This document shows positions 7,048 to 15,952 of a DNA stretch of 64,000 bases, one piece after another. Position 1 is the stretch's first letter; the number at the start of each line of letters is the position of its first letter. Below the pieces are notes generated by a model. It did no database searches. It was not told the origin of the DNA and saw only the letters and a program-made list of their open reading frames with translations. The stretch is from Bodo saltans (lineage: Eukaryota; Euglenozoa; Kinetoplastea; Eubodonida; Bodonidae), in assembly GCA_001460835.1 (NCBI GenBank), contig CYKH01002220.1, positions 1,969 to 65,968 of the forward strand. The letters run 5' to 3'. Position numbers and translations under genes: made by a program.

Positions 7048-8994
7048 ATGTTGTGCTGCCTAACAAAAGTCGAAAACACAGCTGAGAGCAGAAAATGGTT
7101 TCTCACACGCAGTGACATTGTTTCGCAACAGCAGTTCCACTTCTCAACGTGTGTTGTTATTTCGAAAGAGTTTGCGGAGAGAGAGCGCCGGACTTCCACT
7201 GTGATGCCAGTGACATTACGGGGTGTTTCACCTGAACCTGGCTTGTTTTTTGCGGCGGAGGATGGCCAAGATATGCTTCAGTTGCTACCATTGAGCACAG
7301 ATGCGCTTGTTAAGGTAGCGAAAACAATCATTGTGAACGCAACTCGCGATGATCACCAAACTGTTCACTGCCTTCACTCATTGCTCTTGGGTAAAGTCGT
7401 GGTAGCTAGTGCCACGATAGTTCAGAATGGCGATTCAATAGCGCAAATTCAAAGTTGTGAGACTATCCACGGACCAGCGGGATCGATTCCACTGTTAGTA
7501 GACCACACTACTGTGGTGAAGGTGAATCATGTTGAAATGAAGCCTCAAGTTTCTGCTGATAATTCTTTGCTTGGAATCGAGAGTTTCATCAAAGGCTTGC
7601 GGACGGCAATCTTCTCCAGCCAGGGTGAAGCCTGGATTCTTGTATGTGGTCAGCGTGGTTGCGGAGTCACTAGCGCCATTCGCAGCCTCTGTGCATCTCC
7701 CAACTTGTGCATGGTTGTCAATTTCAGTGATACTATTCATGCACTCTCACCACCGCAGCGTTGTGCAGCAGTTGTTTTTTTGGTTGAGGACGGTGTCAGC
7801 TTTTTTATGATGAACGATGAGGAAAGTTCTCAAATGGCGTTGCGTAAGTTGACCGTATCAGCGAAAGTGCAAATGTTGTGTGCGCAATGGCGACGAACAG
7901 TTGACATGTCAGCTACAAAAGTTGTTGTCTTGGTACGATCCGTCCATCGTGTTGGCCAGCCCTTTGCTCGACATTTTGATCGAGTGTTGGCGCTTGGGCT
8001 TCCTGATGCGACGCAGCGAAAGTTCATCCTTGCACAAATGCATCCTCACGCTGATGCTGGTGCCTTATCACTCGCCACTGTTGGGCGCACAAGGTCTGAG
8101 TTGCTTGCACGTCCGTATGCACAGCTAGCTGCAAAATCCTCAATGAAAGCTGCGATTTCATGGAACCGGATTGCTGGCCTTTCGAAAGTAAAAGCGTTGT
8201 TGCAACACGCTATTTTGTTACCCAGGCAGCATCCAGATCGGTTTCGAAATTTTGGATTGTCACCCCCGCGAGGAGTTCTTTTGTACGGCCCACCTGGTTG
8301 CGCGAAGACATCGCTAGTAAAAGCGCTATGTAGTGATCAGAATATCAGTTTTGTATATCTCGATGGTGCTGAGCTTATCAGTGCGTACGTTGGAGAATCT
8401 GAGCAGATATTGCGGAACACATTTGCCTCCGCAGCAGAGAAAGCTCCTTGCGTTGTATTCTTCGACGAAGTGGAGATTATTGGTGGCTCCCGGTCTTCCA
8501 ATGGTGACAACTCGAGGCTGCTATCCACACTACTAATGGAGCTCGATGGATTTTCATTGTCGTCTGACGTTTGCTTTGTCGGAGCGACCAACATGCCTCA
8601 GCTCCTTGACAGTGCACTACTTCGTCCAGGCCGCTTTGATCAACTTGTCTTTGTTCCACTCCCGAATGCCGAAGAGCGACAAGAGTTGCTCACACTGTTC
8701 CTTGGCGAATCTCAGAAAATCGATTTTGCTGCAGTTGCACAAGCAACAAATGGATTTAGTGGAGCTGATTTGGAGGGAGTTTGCCGACAAATTATTGGCC
8801 AATTGACCGTGACTGCGTCCACATCAGTGCATCATGAGCCACTGACACCTGCTGCTGCGGCTGCTGCTGCCACCACCGTTTCTCTCACCACAAGCGCAGT
8901 GTTGCAGGCTGTACAGTCCCATCCTATTGTCCAGTATGATTCTTCTGGCATCGACAGCTTTTGCGCGAAAATGAGTGGCGGCTACACTGCCTGA
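7048..8994 (+). CDS. AAA+ ATPase with a degenerate first domain (CDC48/AFG2-like)
   Basis: A 648-residue protein of the type II AAA group. The second ATPase module (about residues 370-560) is complete: Walker A GPPGCAKTS, pore-loop region SAYVGESEQ, Walker B VVFFDEVE, sensor GATNMPQ and arginine-finger region LLRPGRFDQ. The GPPGCxKT form is characteristic of AFG2/SPATA5-like proteins, which use ATP to remodel pre-60S ribosomal particles. The first module (about 195-330) keeps a GQRGCGVTS loop but its Walker B region lacks an acidic pair, so it probably does not hydrolyse ATP. A poly-Ala stretch lies near residue 605. The first ATG is 7048; ATG 7204 (MPVTLRG) follows another acceptor-like AG and may be the true start. 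An exact orthologue cannot be named. Confidence 0.85.
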   Translation: MLCCLTKVENTAESRKWFLTRSDIVSQQQFHFSTCVVISKEFAERERRTSTVMPVTLRGVSPEPGLFFAAEDGQDMLQLLPLSTDALVKVAKTIIVNATRDDHQTVHCLHSLLLGKVVVASATIVQNGDSIAQIQSCETIHGPAGSIPLLVDHTTVVKVNHVEMKPQVSADNSLLGIESFIKGLRTAIFSSQGEAWILVCGQRGCGVTSAIRSLCASPNLCMVVNFSDTIHALSPPQRCAAVVFLVEDGVSFFMMNDEESSQMALRKLTVSAKVQMLCAQWRRTVDMSATKVVVLVRSVHRVGQPFARHFDRVLALGLPDATQRKFILAQMHPHADAGALSLATVGRTRSELLARPYAQLAAKSSMKAAISWNRIAGLSKVKALLQHAILLPRQHPDRFRNFGLSPPRGVLLYGPPGCAKTSLVKALCSDQNISFVYLDGAELISAYVGESEQILRNTFASAAEKAPCVVFFDEVEIIGGSRSSNGDNSRLLSTLLMELDGFSLSSDVCFVGATNMPQLLDSALLRPGRFDQLVFVPLPNAEERQELLTLFLGESQKIDFAAVAQATNGFSGADLEGVCRQIIGQLTVTASTSVHHEPLTPAAAAAAATTVSLTTSAVLQAVQSHPIVQYDSSGIDSFCAKMSGGYTA

Positions 8995-9120
8995 CTTTTG
9001 CTTTGTTGTGGTAATGTTTTTACGCCTACAACTTAACTGCTAGTGTCGTGAATTTTCTTTCGCTCATGCTAACCTTTCTCACGTTGATCGATTATGACGT
9101 AAAAAGGAAAAAAAAAAAAA

Positions 9121-9759
9121 ATGAACGGCCAAAGTTCGCAAACGCAGCCGCTTGCGACCTCCACCCCGCAATGGCCTGGATTTCGGTATGTCGATGGAGC
9201 GAATACGTACATGATGAAGGCGAAGGTGTGCCATCCATCGCTCTTTGGATACCAAACTCAGAACTTATCGTCGGAAATGCTGCACTGGGATGATTACTGT
9301 GAATTTGTGGAGCCACAAGCAGTGAAGCAAGCTTCGATGAAAGAGCAGTTTCAACTGCTCCCATTCGCGCCTGTAACCAGCCAAGTCACGAAAACGAACG
9401 GCGAAGTTGAGTCCTTTGTTTTCAAATGTGTGGCCATAGTTGAAGGCCAATATGGGGCGAGCTCTCAAAACTTGAGTCAAGACATGATCCATTACGATGA
9501 CTACATGAAAGAGATTGGCCAAGTACCCGCGGGTCCTTCCTTGGAGTCCACTTTCAAAACATTTTATGGCCATTCTGTCGAGACATTCTCGAGCAACGGT
9601 GAACGGGTGCCCCTTATTATCATGTGCACCTTGGCCACAGAGCAGGCGTGCGGCGCGCCTGTGCAGAATGTTTCTTCTGAGATGCTCCACTGGGATGACT
9701 ACTGTGCAGCAGAAAACATTCCACAAAATAGTCAAACGATGAAGGAGCTCTTTTCATGA
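9121..9759 (+). CDS. protein of three GLEBS-like repeats (predicted Rae1/Gle2-binding nucleoporin)
   Basis: A 212-residue protein made of three units of 66-69 residues. Their cores are NLSSEMLHWDDYC (48-60), NLSQDMIHYDDYM (117-129) and NVSSEMLHWDDYC (183-195). Before each core is a hydrophobic strand, for example TYMMKAKVCHP in unit 1. This layout resembles the GLEBS element of Nup98/Nup116, the hairpin that binds the mRNA-export factor Rae1/Gle2; in human Nup98 it has TMVKAGV before a helix ending SLEELRLEDYQ. The match is from memory, by eye. The next gene, 116 bases downstream, is the Nup98-96 homologue, whose FG region lacks such an element. The ATG follows an A-rich run and a T/C tract (9048-9080). 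The protein has no FG repeats of its own. An unrelated acidic-helix repeat is the main alternative. Confidence 0.8.
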   Translation: MNGQSSQTQPLATSTPQWPGFRYVDGANTYMMKAKVCHPSLFGYQTQNLSSEMLHWDDYCEFVEPQAVKQASMKEQFQLLPFAPVTSQVTKTNGEVESFVFKCVAIVEGQYGASSQNLSQDMIHYDDYMKEIGQVPAGPSLESTFKTFYGHSVETFSSNGERVPLIIMCTLATEQACGAPVQNVSSEMLHWDDYCAAENIPQNSQTMKELFS

Positions 9760-9875
9760 TGCTGACAGTTCTCACTTTTTTTCCCGTTACCCTTTTTTGT
9801 GTCACATGTCTTGGAAGTGCTCGCATTCACACTGTTCTTACTCTTCTTCTTTTTTATGGATTTCGTAGTTTTAGC

Positions 9876-12800
9876 ATGCGTGGAGGATTTGGTCAACAGG
9901 CAGGTGGCTTTGGTCAACAGCAGAGGCCTGCCGGTGGTGGTTTCGGCCAACAACAACAAGGCGGAGGTTTTGGCCAGCAGCAACAAGGCGGTGGCTTCGG
10001 TCAACAGCAGAGGCCTGCTGGTGGCTTCGGCCAGCAACAAGGCGGTGGCTTCGGTCAACAGCAGCAACAAGGCGGGTTCGGCCAGCAGCAAGGCGGCGGC
10101 TTTGGCCAACAAGGCGGAGGCTTTGGCCAGCAACAACCGGCCGCGGGTGGATTTGGCCAGCAGCAACAAGGCGGATTCGGCCAGCAGCAAGGCGGCGGCT
10201 TTGGCCAACAAGGCGGAGGCTTTGGCCAACAGCAGCAACAAGGCGGTTTCGGCCAGCAACAGCAAGGGGGCTTCGGTCAACAGCAAGGTGGAGGCTTCGG
10301 TCAGCAGCAGCAGGCAGGCGGTTTTGGTCAGCAGCAGCAGCGTCCTGGCGGTTTCGGTCAACAGCCGGCTGCGGGTGGATTTGGTCAACCAGCAGCGGGC
10401 GGCTTCGGCCAACAGCCAGCGGCTGGTGGCTTTGGGCAACCGGCAGCAGGTGGATTTGGCCAACAACAACGGGCGGGCGGCTTTGGACAACAACCAGCAG
10501 CTGGTGGCTTTGGACAGCAACCGGCAGCGGGAGGCTTTGGCCAACAGCCAGCGGCCGGCGGCTTTGGTCAACCAGCAGCAGGCGGCTTTGGTCAACCGGT
10601 AGCAGGCGGCTTTGGTCAACCAGCAGCAGGCGGCTTTGGCCAGCAGCAAGCGGCCGGCGGCTTTGGCCAACCAGCAGCAGGTTTTGGACAGGGTGGCTTT
10701 GCAGCACCGCTGCAGCCACCAGCTCCGCAAGCTGTCCCCCCCAACGTGGCGTCTCTCGCTGACTTCAACAACGTACCATATGGAAACTCTCTCCTCCTTA
10801 TGCCCGTTGAGGCAGCCGTTAAATCTGCCGCGGAAAGCAAAATCAAGCGCGAAGATCCGCACCCCAAGATATTGACAAACACTGCTCCGTTTGTGCGCCA
10901 GCAAAGAGTCAACCTCACGACACCTACAGGCCTTCGCTCAACCACTGACATTACCGCTCGTCACCATGCTGCGTCGGTAAATTTCCGTCCGTCCCAACGG
11001 CTTGAGCAAGCTAACGTTTCAGCTCAAGGTTTTCAATTTCACGAAAACAACGATGACGATGTGTCGCGATACTTCGCAGCGGCTGATGTTGATCGACAAA
11101 CCAGCGCCGTAATCGAGCAACAAATCGCGAGTGGCCGCAGTGATTTTGCAACGAATAACCTCAGCAGCACACAGGCTCCCAACCAGAGTGCCGTAGCACC
11201 TTCATCTGTGAACCGTGAATACCTCATGGACCCATCGCTCGACATGCTTTTAGCGTGGCCTGCGTCGCTGCTTATGCAGGTTCCAAGCTTCCGTATCATG
11301 CGATTGGACGGCCGATGCGAAGTTCTCTTTTTGGCTCCTGTCAATCTGATTCGATGCAACATTGACCACGCTATTCACCTCGACAAATCTGGTCAAGTGA
11401 CATTCTACCCCCACGGGGACGAGCCTGCATTTGGCTTTGGACTTCGTGTTCGTGCACGAGTAACAATTCGTGGTATTGTCAACACATCGGTTGCTGCTCT
11501 CCAAGAGAAGTGCCGTTCGATGAGCGCACTGTTTGAGTCTTACGACGCGTCGCAACGTGTTTGGACGTACATCGCGAACGCATCTGAGGATGAGCTTCTC
11601 CATCAAGGACATCACAGCAACAATCAAGATACACCCAACGGCTCGAGTCCAAGCGCTCTCCCTGAAATCGAAGCATCACCGGTGAATCCGCCAAGCAGTG
11701 ATGTCTCAGACCGCTGGTCAGCGGTGCCTCACGACGGGCCCCGTGGCAGTATGCCAGCGCTCTTCGCGCGCGATTCTCGTGGAACAAACTTTTTCAATGG
11801 ACGACGTGACGACGCTCAGCGAGTACACTCAGACGAAGGGTCTCTCCAAGAGATCGAGCTGCCATACGAGCTGCCCACATTTTCTGTATTTCATCCCCGA
11901 CGCCAGTTGCTGCCACAAACAGCATTGTTTCTCGTTCCTGATGCGTTCCCCGTTGCACCGCTAGCGCCAGGGGTTCTCCTAGTTGCCAAAAGCAAGTCAG
12001 TTACGCTAAAGTCGAAGGACCCGAAGAATGCTATGTGCATGCAAGGCCGCAGCTTCCGCGTTGGGTGGAGTCGAAGTGGTGAAATTGCACTTCCGACTTT
12101 CAGTTCACTTCGTGACGCAACAACGACAGTCCCATCGCAAGAAGTGAGCGGAGCCGGCGTACGAATTGTCAAGCCTCTGCAGTCCACCGACTGGGGAAAG
12201 AATCGCTCGGCGAAGACTTTAAGTGTTTTATTGAGCAACACTGTACGCTCTCCCACTGAGGTGTCTTCATCTCCTCCAGCGCTTCTCGCAACTGAGGTTC
12301 CAATTCTTCACAAATCTGTTGTATCGCTCATCTTCGGCGAGCGGGGAAGTGCTGGACGACTGTTGTCGGACGATAAATGCAGTGAATTGATCGCGTCGTT
12401 GTCATCTCACTCAGACGGACATTTGCAAGACCTCATAGCGCTCTTTGCTGCGCTTTTCGGAACGGCGCCGGACAAGGCGTTTGATAATCCTCGTGAGGAG
12501 CTGCGTTTTCAACGAGAGCTACGCCGGAAGAAGTTCGCCGAATGGCTTGGACGCGATGACTGTGGTGAACTGAACTTCAACGAGGAGGGAAATGATCATG
12601 CAGAACCGTGGCGCGCAGTCCTGAAAGAGCTTCTTCGCCATCGCTTCCCCCAAGCACGTAACATTGCTGCAGCGACTACGAGTAGTCCGTCCGGCATCGA
12701 TGAGACCACTCGAAAGTATTTGGCTGTTCAAGGCGGTGGCGCTCGCTACGGGAAGTATTTCTCATTGCACAAAGGATTGGTCGCTGCAGCTGATTTGCCT

Positions 12801-13661
12801 ACGGAGGCTTCGCAGACAATCAAGCTGATTCTTGGTGAGTTGGAGCCGTTTTTGCGTCGCCCTGCGTTCACTTTCAACAGCAATGGTGTACCCACCCGCA
12901 ACCCAAACGCAATCTCTTGGAAGCAGGTTCTTGGAATCGTGTTCCACCACTGCTGCCCTCCAACCCATAGCGTGAAGGACGTGCTCTATGCGTTTTTCTC
13001 TCGCGTGGACTTCCATTCGCTTGTCCCTCACTACTACGATGCGACTGTGGATGCTAGCACCCGCAGGAACCAAGACGTCATTCGTGTTGGAAAGGCCTTC
13101 CGTGACGCCTCAGCTCTGCTTTTACACGCTTACGCAGAATCTTCCACGCCGGTCCCCACACCCTCCGCGATGGAGGTCTCTCCTCAAATTCTGCATCCTA
13201 ACGCATTTGGGTACCATGGATACGACTACTTCGGCCCATTCTTGACGGCGGTGTTGCTGCGGTCCCTTGGCATCAAGCGGACGCATTCGTATCAAATTGC
13301 AGAGCAAAACGCATATATCGGATTCCTTGAGCAAACTGCTCAATTTTCAACGAGCCGTGGTGAGTGGGCATACGGACTTCTAGCTGCGTCACTTATTCTG
13401 GATGATGCCAGCCGCTTCCATGCGTTCAAGATGCTGATCAACCAGCACGTGCTGCCTCGGGGTATGGTGACCGACACCGATTTGTTGCAGAGCGTGTGCG
13501 ATGCACTTGGCGTAGATCGTTCTGTGTTCCAATTCACCGGCGAGCTCGAAACGCCCAACAAGCAAGTGACGAAGCTTGCACCTTCAATGGAGTCCAACGC
13601 GAAACTTATGCGAGCACTCAAACAATTTTCGATCAGTGGCGCTTCCTCTATGAAGCGTTGA
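9876..13661 (+). CDS. FG-nucleoporin, Nup98-Nup96 fusion homologue
   Basis: A 1261-residue nuclear pore protein. Residues 1-270 are about 32 GGFG repeats with Q-rich spacers, then PAA spacers. Residues about 446-568 match the Nup98 autoproteolytic domain (VPSFRIMRLDGRCEVLF, then GFGLRVRARVTIRGI). From about 720, GRSFRVGWSRSGE matches the start of Nup96, followed by a helical solenoid to the end. In animals and fungi the precursor is cut after HFS/HYS at the end of this domain. Here the equivalent place reads WTYIANAS, so the protein is probably not cleaved and works as one FG-plus-scaffold subunit (compare TbNup158). The frame opens at 9756, but its extra residues are hydrophobic and span the splice-acceptor tract (9840-9867), so ATG 9876 is chosen. 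Confidence 0.92.
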   Translation: MRGGFGQQAGGFGQQQRPAGGGFGQQQQGGGFGQQQQGGGFGQQQRPAGGFGQQQGGGFGQQQQQGGFGQQQGGGFGQQGGGFGQQQPAAGGFGQQQQGGFGQQQGGGFGQQGGGFGQQQQQGGFGQQQQGGFGQQQGGGFGQQQQAGGFGQQQQRPGGFGQQPAAGGFGQPAAGGFGQQPAAGGFGQPAAGGFGQQQRAGGFGQQPAAGGFGQQPAAGGFGQQPAAGGFGQPAAGGFGQPVAGGFGQPAAGGFGQQQAAGGFGQPAAGFGQGGFAAPLQPPAPQAVPPNVASLADFNNVPYGNSLLLMPVEAAVKSAAESKIKREDPHPKILTNTAPFVRQQRVNLTTPTGLRSTTDITARHHAASVNFRPSQRLEQANVSAQGFQFHENNDDDVSRYFAAADVDRQTSAVIEQQIASGRSDFATNNLSSTQAPNQSAVAPSSVNREYLMDPSLDMLLAWPASLLMQVPSFRIMRLDGRCEVLFLAPVNLIRCNIDHAIHLDKSGQVTFYPHGDEPAFGFGLRVRARVTIRGIVNTSVAALQEKCRSMSALFESYDASQRVWTYIANASEDELLHQGHHSNNQDTPNGSSPSALPEIEASPVNPPSSDVSDRWSAVPHDGPRGSMPALFARDSRGTNFFNGRRDDAQRVHSDEGSLQEIELPYELPTFSVFHPRRQLLPQTALFLVPDAFPVAPLAPGVLLVAKSKSVTLKSKDPKNAMCMQGRSFRVGWSRSGEIALPTFSSLRDATTTVPSQEVSGAGVRIVKPLQSTDWGKNRSAKTLSVLLSNTVRSPTEVSSSPPALLATEVPILHKSVVSLIFGERGSAGRLLSDDKCSELIASLSSHSDGHLQDLIALFAALFGTAPDKAFDNPREELRFQRELRRKKFAEWLGRDDCGELNFNEEGNDHAEPWRAVLKELLRHRFPQARNIAAATTSSPSGIDETTRKYLAVQGGGARYGKYFSLHKGLVAAADLPTEASQTIKLILGELEPFLRRPAFTFNSNGVPTRNPNAISWKQVLGIVFHHCCPPTHSVKDVLYAFFSRVDFHSLVPHYYDATVDASTRRNQDVIRVGKAFRDASALLLHAYAESSTPVPTPSAMEVSPQILHPNAFGYHGYDYFGPFLTAVLLRSLGIKRTHSYQIAEQNAYIGFLEQTAQFSTSRGEWAYGLLAASLILDDASRFHAFKMLINQHVLPRGMVTDTDLLQSVCDALGVDRSVFQFTGELETPNKQVTKLAPSMESNAKLMRALKQFSISGASSMKR
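9882..10690 (+). repeat. GGFG-coding minisatellite in the Nup98-96 gene
   Basis: About 32 copies of a 15-30 base unit encoding GGFG followed by Q runs. Up to about 10360 the spacers are mainly Q2-Q5. After that they are mainly PAA, so the array was built from two expanded sub-repeats. Long open frames on the minus strand and in the +2 frame here are products of the repeat. Confidence 0.95.
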
Positions 13662-13866
13662 ATGGATGACAGAGTGCAACAAATCTAAGAACGAAGGTGA
13701 CGAAGAAAACGATGCGAGAAACTGCTGGTCATTTAACGTCAAATAGACAAAATCAAACAACAAATAAAACAAGCAACACATACAAATGCACCATGTTGAT
13801 GTAACTGAGCTTTGGAGACTTTATTCTTTTTTTTGCTTCATTTGGAGTCTTGCGAGAAAGGAGGAT

Positions 13867-15573
13867 ATGGACCAGGACATTAATGTCCAGTTAAATGCGC
13901 GTGATGGCGGGTCGCAAGAACAAACTCAAGGGCGCAAAGCTCGACTTGCGTGGTTTGTTATGATCCTGACAACACCAGTACTCAGCCCATTTCTTCTCAT
14001 TTATCTTTTGATTTATCAGTTTTGCTTAGTGGGAGTTCGTCGACTCTCCGCGCAAGCAAAAGCGGTCACGGCAGTTCTTGCTATTTTCTTATCGATCGCG
14101 TGGGTTCCTGTTTTGACTTCCACCCTGTACTTCCTCGAAGCTTCGCATCGAGAAGGAAGCGTCGACGCAGTCAATGCCTTCGCACCACCAGCCACGTTCT
14201 TCATTTTCTGCGCCTGGGGTTCAGTTGTGGCATTCCGGCATTTTTCCATTTCCGACAGCTATGAGCCAGAAACGGAACGTTCCAACGTTCGCCGGTTGAA
14301 GGATATTGAGGTCGACCCCCCACTGCTAGTGTTGCGTGCATCCCACGTCCCGGCAGAGCTGCGGGAGCAGCAGCTTCAACAGCAGCAAGAGGAGGTCGTA
14401 TCGTCACCATTGTTCCCAAGGAATGGAGTGGAACATGGTGAGGTCAACTCAACCCGTTCTTCTGCGGACTTTTCGCGATCGTCACCTCCCCGAGGAGAAG
14501 CACAATCGTGCAAGTACGAAATTACAAACGCCCTTCAACTGTATCAAGTCTTGAAAGGCGACCTTAAGCACACATTTATGGCCACGTCAACCGCTGTAGT
14601 GTTGTCGGCGGCAACAGTAAGCATTGTGCGAACGAAAGCCATTGAACAGAGCGGAGATGACGAGTACTCGGAGGCGCTTTATGTGCTTTCCACGTTTTTC
14701 TTCTGTGGCATGTTTTTGGTCTTCTACTCCACTTTCGCGTTTATCATCACGATCTACCTGCATCAAGTCAGCTTTATTCGCTCGCTCACCTACGCACTGG
14801 ATGACAATGCGCCTCCAAGGCAGCGAGTTGTTGTTGTCGAGGGGATGCACCTCAAGCAGCTCCGTGCTTGGGAAGAGTGTCGTCGGTTGGCCGTCGAAGA
14901 ACTCACCAACCCGAAATCGATTTTGAATGCAGTATTCACGCCCTCCATGTGGCTGAGCGCCCTAGGAACGATTTCTATTTTTACGTACCTTGTTGTGAGA
15001 CTTCTGTTTCAACGCCAATCTTACGGCCAGCTGAGTATCGCGTCAACAATTCTTCTCACTGCGTTAATTGGGTTTATGGCGTGTGCCATCGGTGTTGCAA
15101 AAGTGGCTCAAAAGCATTTCAAGCGACACAGTGCTCTCATTGCGCAGAAGACATTTGACATCGCCAGACAGATTGACGTCTATCATACCAACCTTGAGCA
15201 AGGAATTGAAGATGAGGAGGAGGAATCAGTGGGAGGTCGTCGTGTGAGCCGTGTGTTGGCCATGTCGTTGAACCGAAACGCCGGTGGTGGTGGTGGTGTA
15301 GGAGGAGGCAATATCGCTGGTTCTCACGGCAGTAGGTCCGCCTCCCCAGCGGAGCCATCGGTGTCACTGGCCGCAATGGAACAAATCTACGCAAGTTTAC
15401 ACTCACTGTGTACGTACATGATCGCGAATCAACCTCGACCTCTCATTCTGGGTATTGAGTTGCGCCATGTGAGGTTCGTTGTCGTGTTTGTGATGCTTAT
15501 CAGCGGGAACGTTTTGTTTGTGTCGCTGATGATTGCATTTAAGTCGAATCACTGCGGAGCGGCCGATTCTTAG
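13867..15573 (+). CDS. multi-pass membrane protein, unknown function
   Basis: A 568-residue protein from ATG 13867 with about eight hydrophobic segments. Three lie near the N-terminus (from LAWFVMILTTPVLSPFLLIY on). A middle pair includes ALYVLSTFFFCGMFLVFYST, a further pair lies around residues 365-415, and one is at the extreme C-terminus (VVVFVMLISGNVLFVSLMIA). A long charged loop with QQQ runs separates TM3 from TM4, and a Gly-rich, acidic loop precedes the last segment. I do not recognise a transporter or channel signature. The frame is open to 13786, but the added residues lie across the pyrimidine tract used for splicing (13825-13848). Confidence 0.82.
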   Translation: MDQDINVQLNARDGGSQEQTQGRKARLAWFVMILTTPVLSPFLLIYLLIYQFCLVGVRRLSAQAKAVTAVLAIFLSIAWVPVLTSTLYFLEASHREGSVDAVNAFAPPATFFIFCAWGSVVAFRHFSISDSYEPETERSNVRRLKDIEVDPPLLVLRASHVPAELREQQLQQQQEEVVSSPLFPRNGVEHGEVNSTRSSADFSRSSPPRGEAQSCKYEITNALQLYQVLKGDLKHTFMATSTAVVLSAATVSIVRTKAIEQSGDDEYSEALYVLSTFFFCGMFLVFYSTFAFIITIYLHQVSFIRSLTYALDDNAPPRQRVVVVEGMHLKQLRAWEECRRLAVEELTNPKSILNAVFTPSMWLSALGTISIFTYLVVRLLFQRQSYGQLSIASTILLTALIGFMACAIGVAKVAQKHFKRHSALIAQKTFDIARQIDVYHTNLEQGIEDEEEESVGGRRVSRVLAMSLNRNAGGGGGVGGGNIAGSHGSRSASPAEPSVSLAAMEQIYASLHSLCTYMIANQPRPLILGIELRHVRFVVVFVMLISGNVLFVSLMIAFKSNHCGAADS

Positions 15574-15952
15574 GAAAAATGAAACACACAGTATGAAGAG
15601 TTGCATTGCGATCCCGAAACATTTAACCAACATCGTTCTTTCCATTTTTTTCTTCTCTTATCGTTTGATTTGTTGCTCCTTCTTCATTTGAATCAACACA
15701 GGAACACCTAGCGGAAAGAGAACAATCGTGAGTTCGCCTCATCTTCCCAACATAAAGAAAGCTCAAAATTTGTTGTGACCCAAGGCATACGCGGAGCGGA
15801 AGCAAAACAAACCCCTCTGCCCAAACACACGACGGAAGTACATTCCCCCTCCACAAAGACTCTTCAGCTTTTGTGGCTTACTCTCACACAGGATTCTCTA
15901 ATCACACCCATTTCGACCTACAGCACAAATCAAACATCAACGAGCATTGCAA
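15574..15952. other. intergenic region upstream of the first PUF gene
   Basis: About 380 bases with T/C-rich stretches (for example 15635-15680) and a C/A-rich leader just before the ATG. No gene is seen. It probably holds the 3' UTR of the membrane protein and the splice acceptor and 5' UTR of the PUF mRNA. Confidence 0.6.

Noticed and set aside
9732-10904. 390-codon and 282-codon minus-strand frames and a 267-codon +2 frame over the FG array
   Set aside because: The repeat leaves several frames open. The products are simple Leu/Ala or Asn/Ser repeats with no domain.
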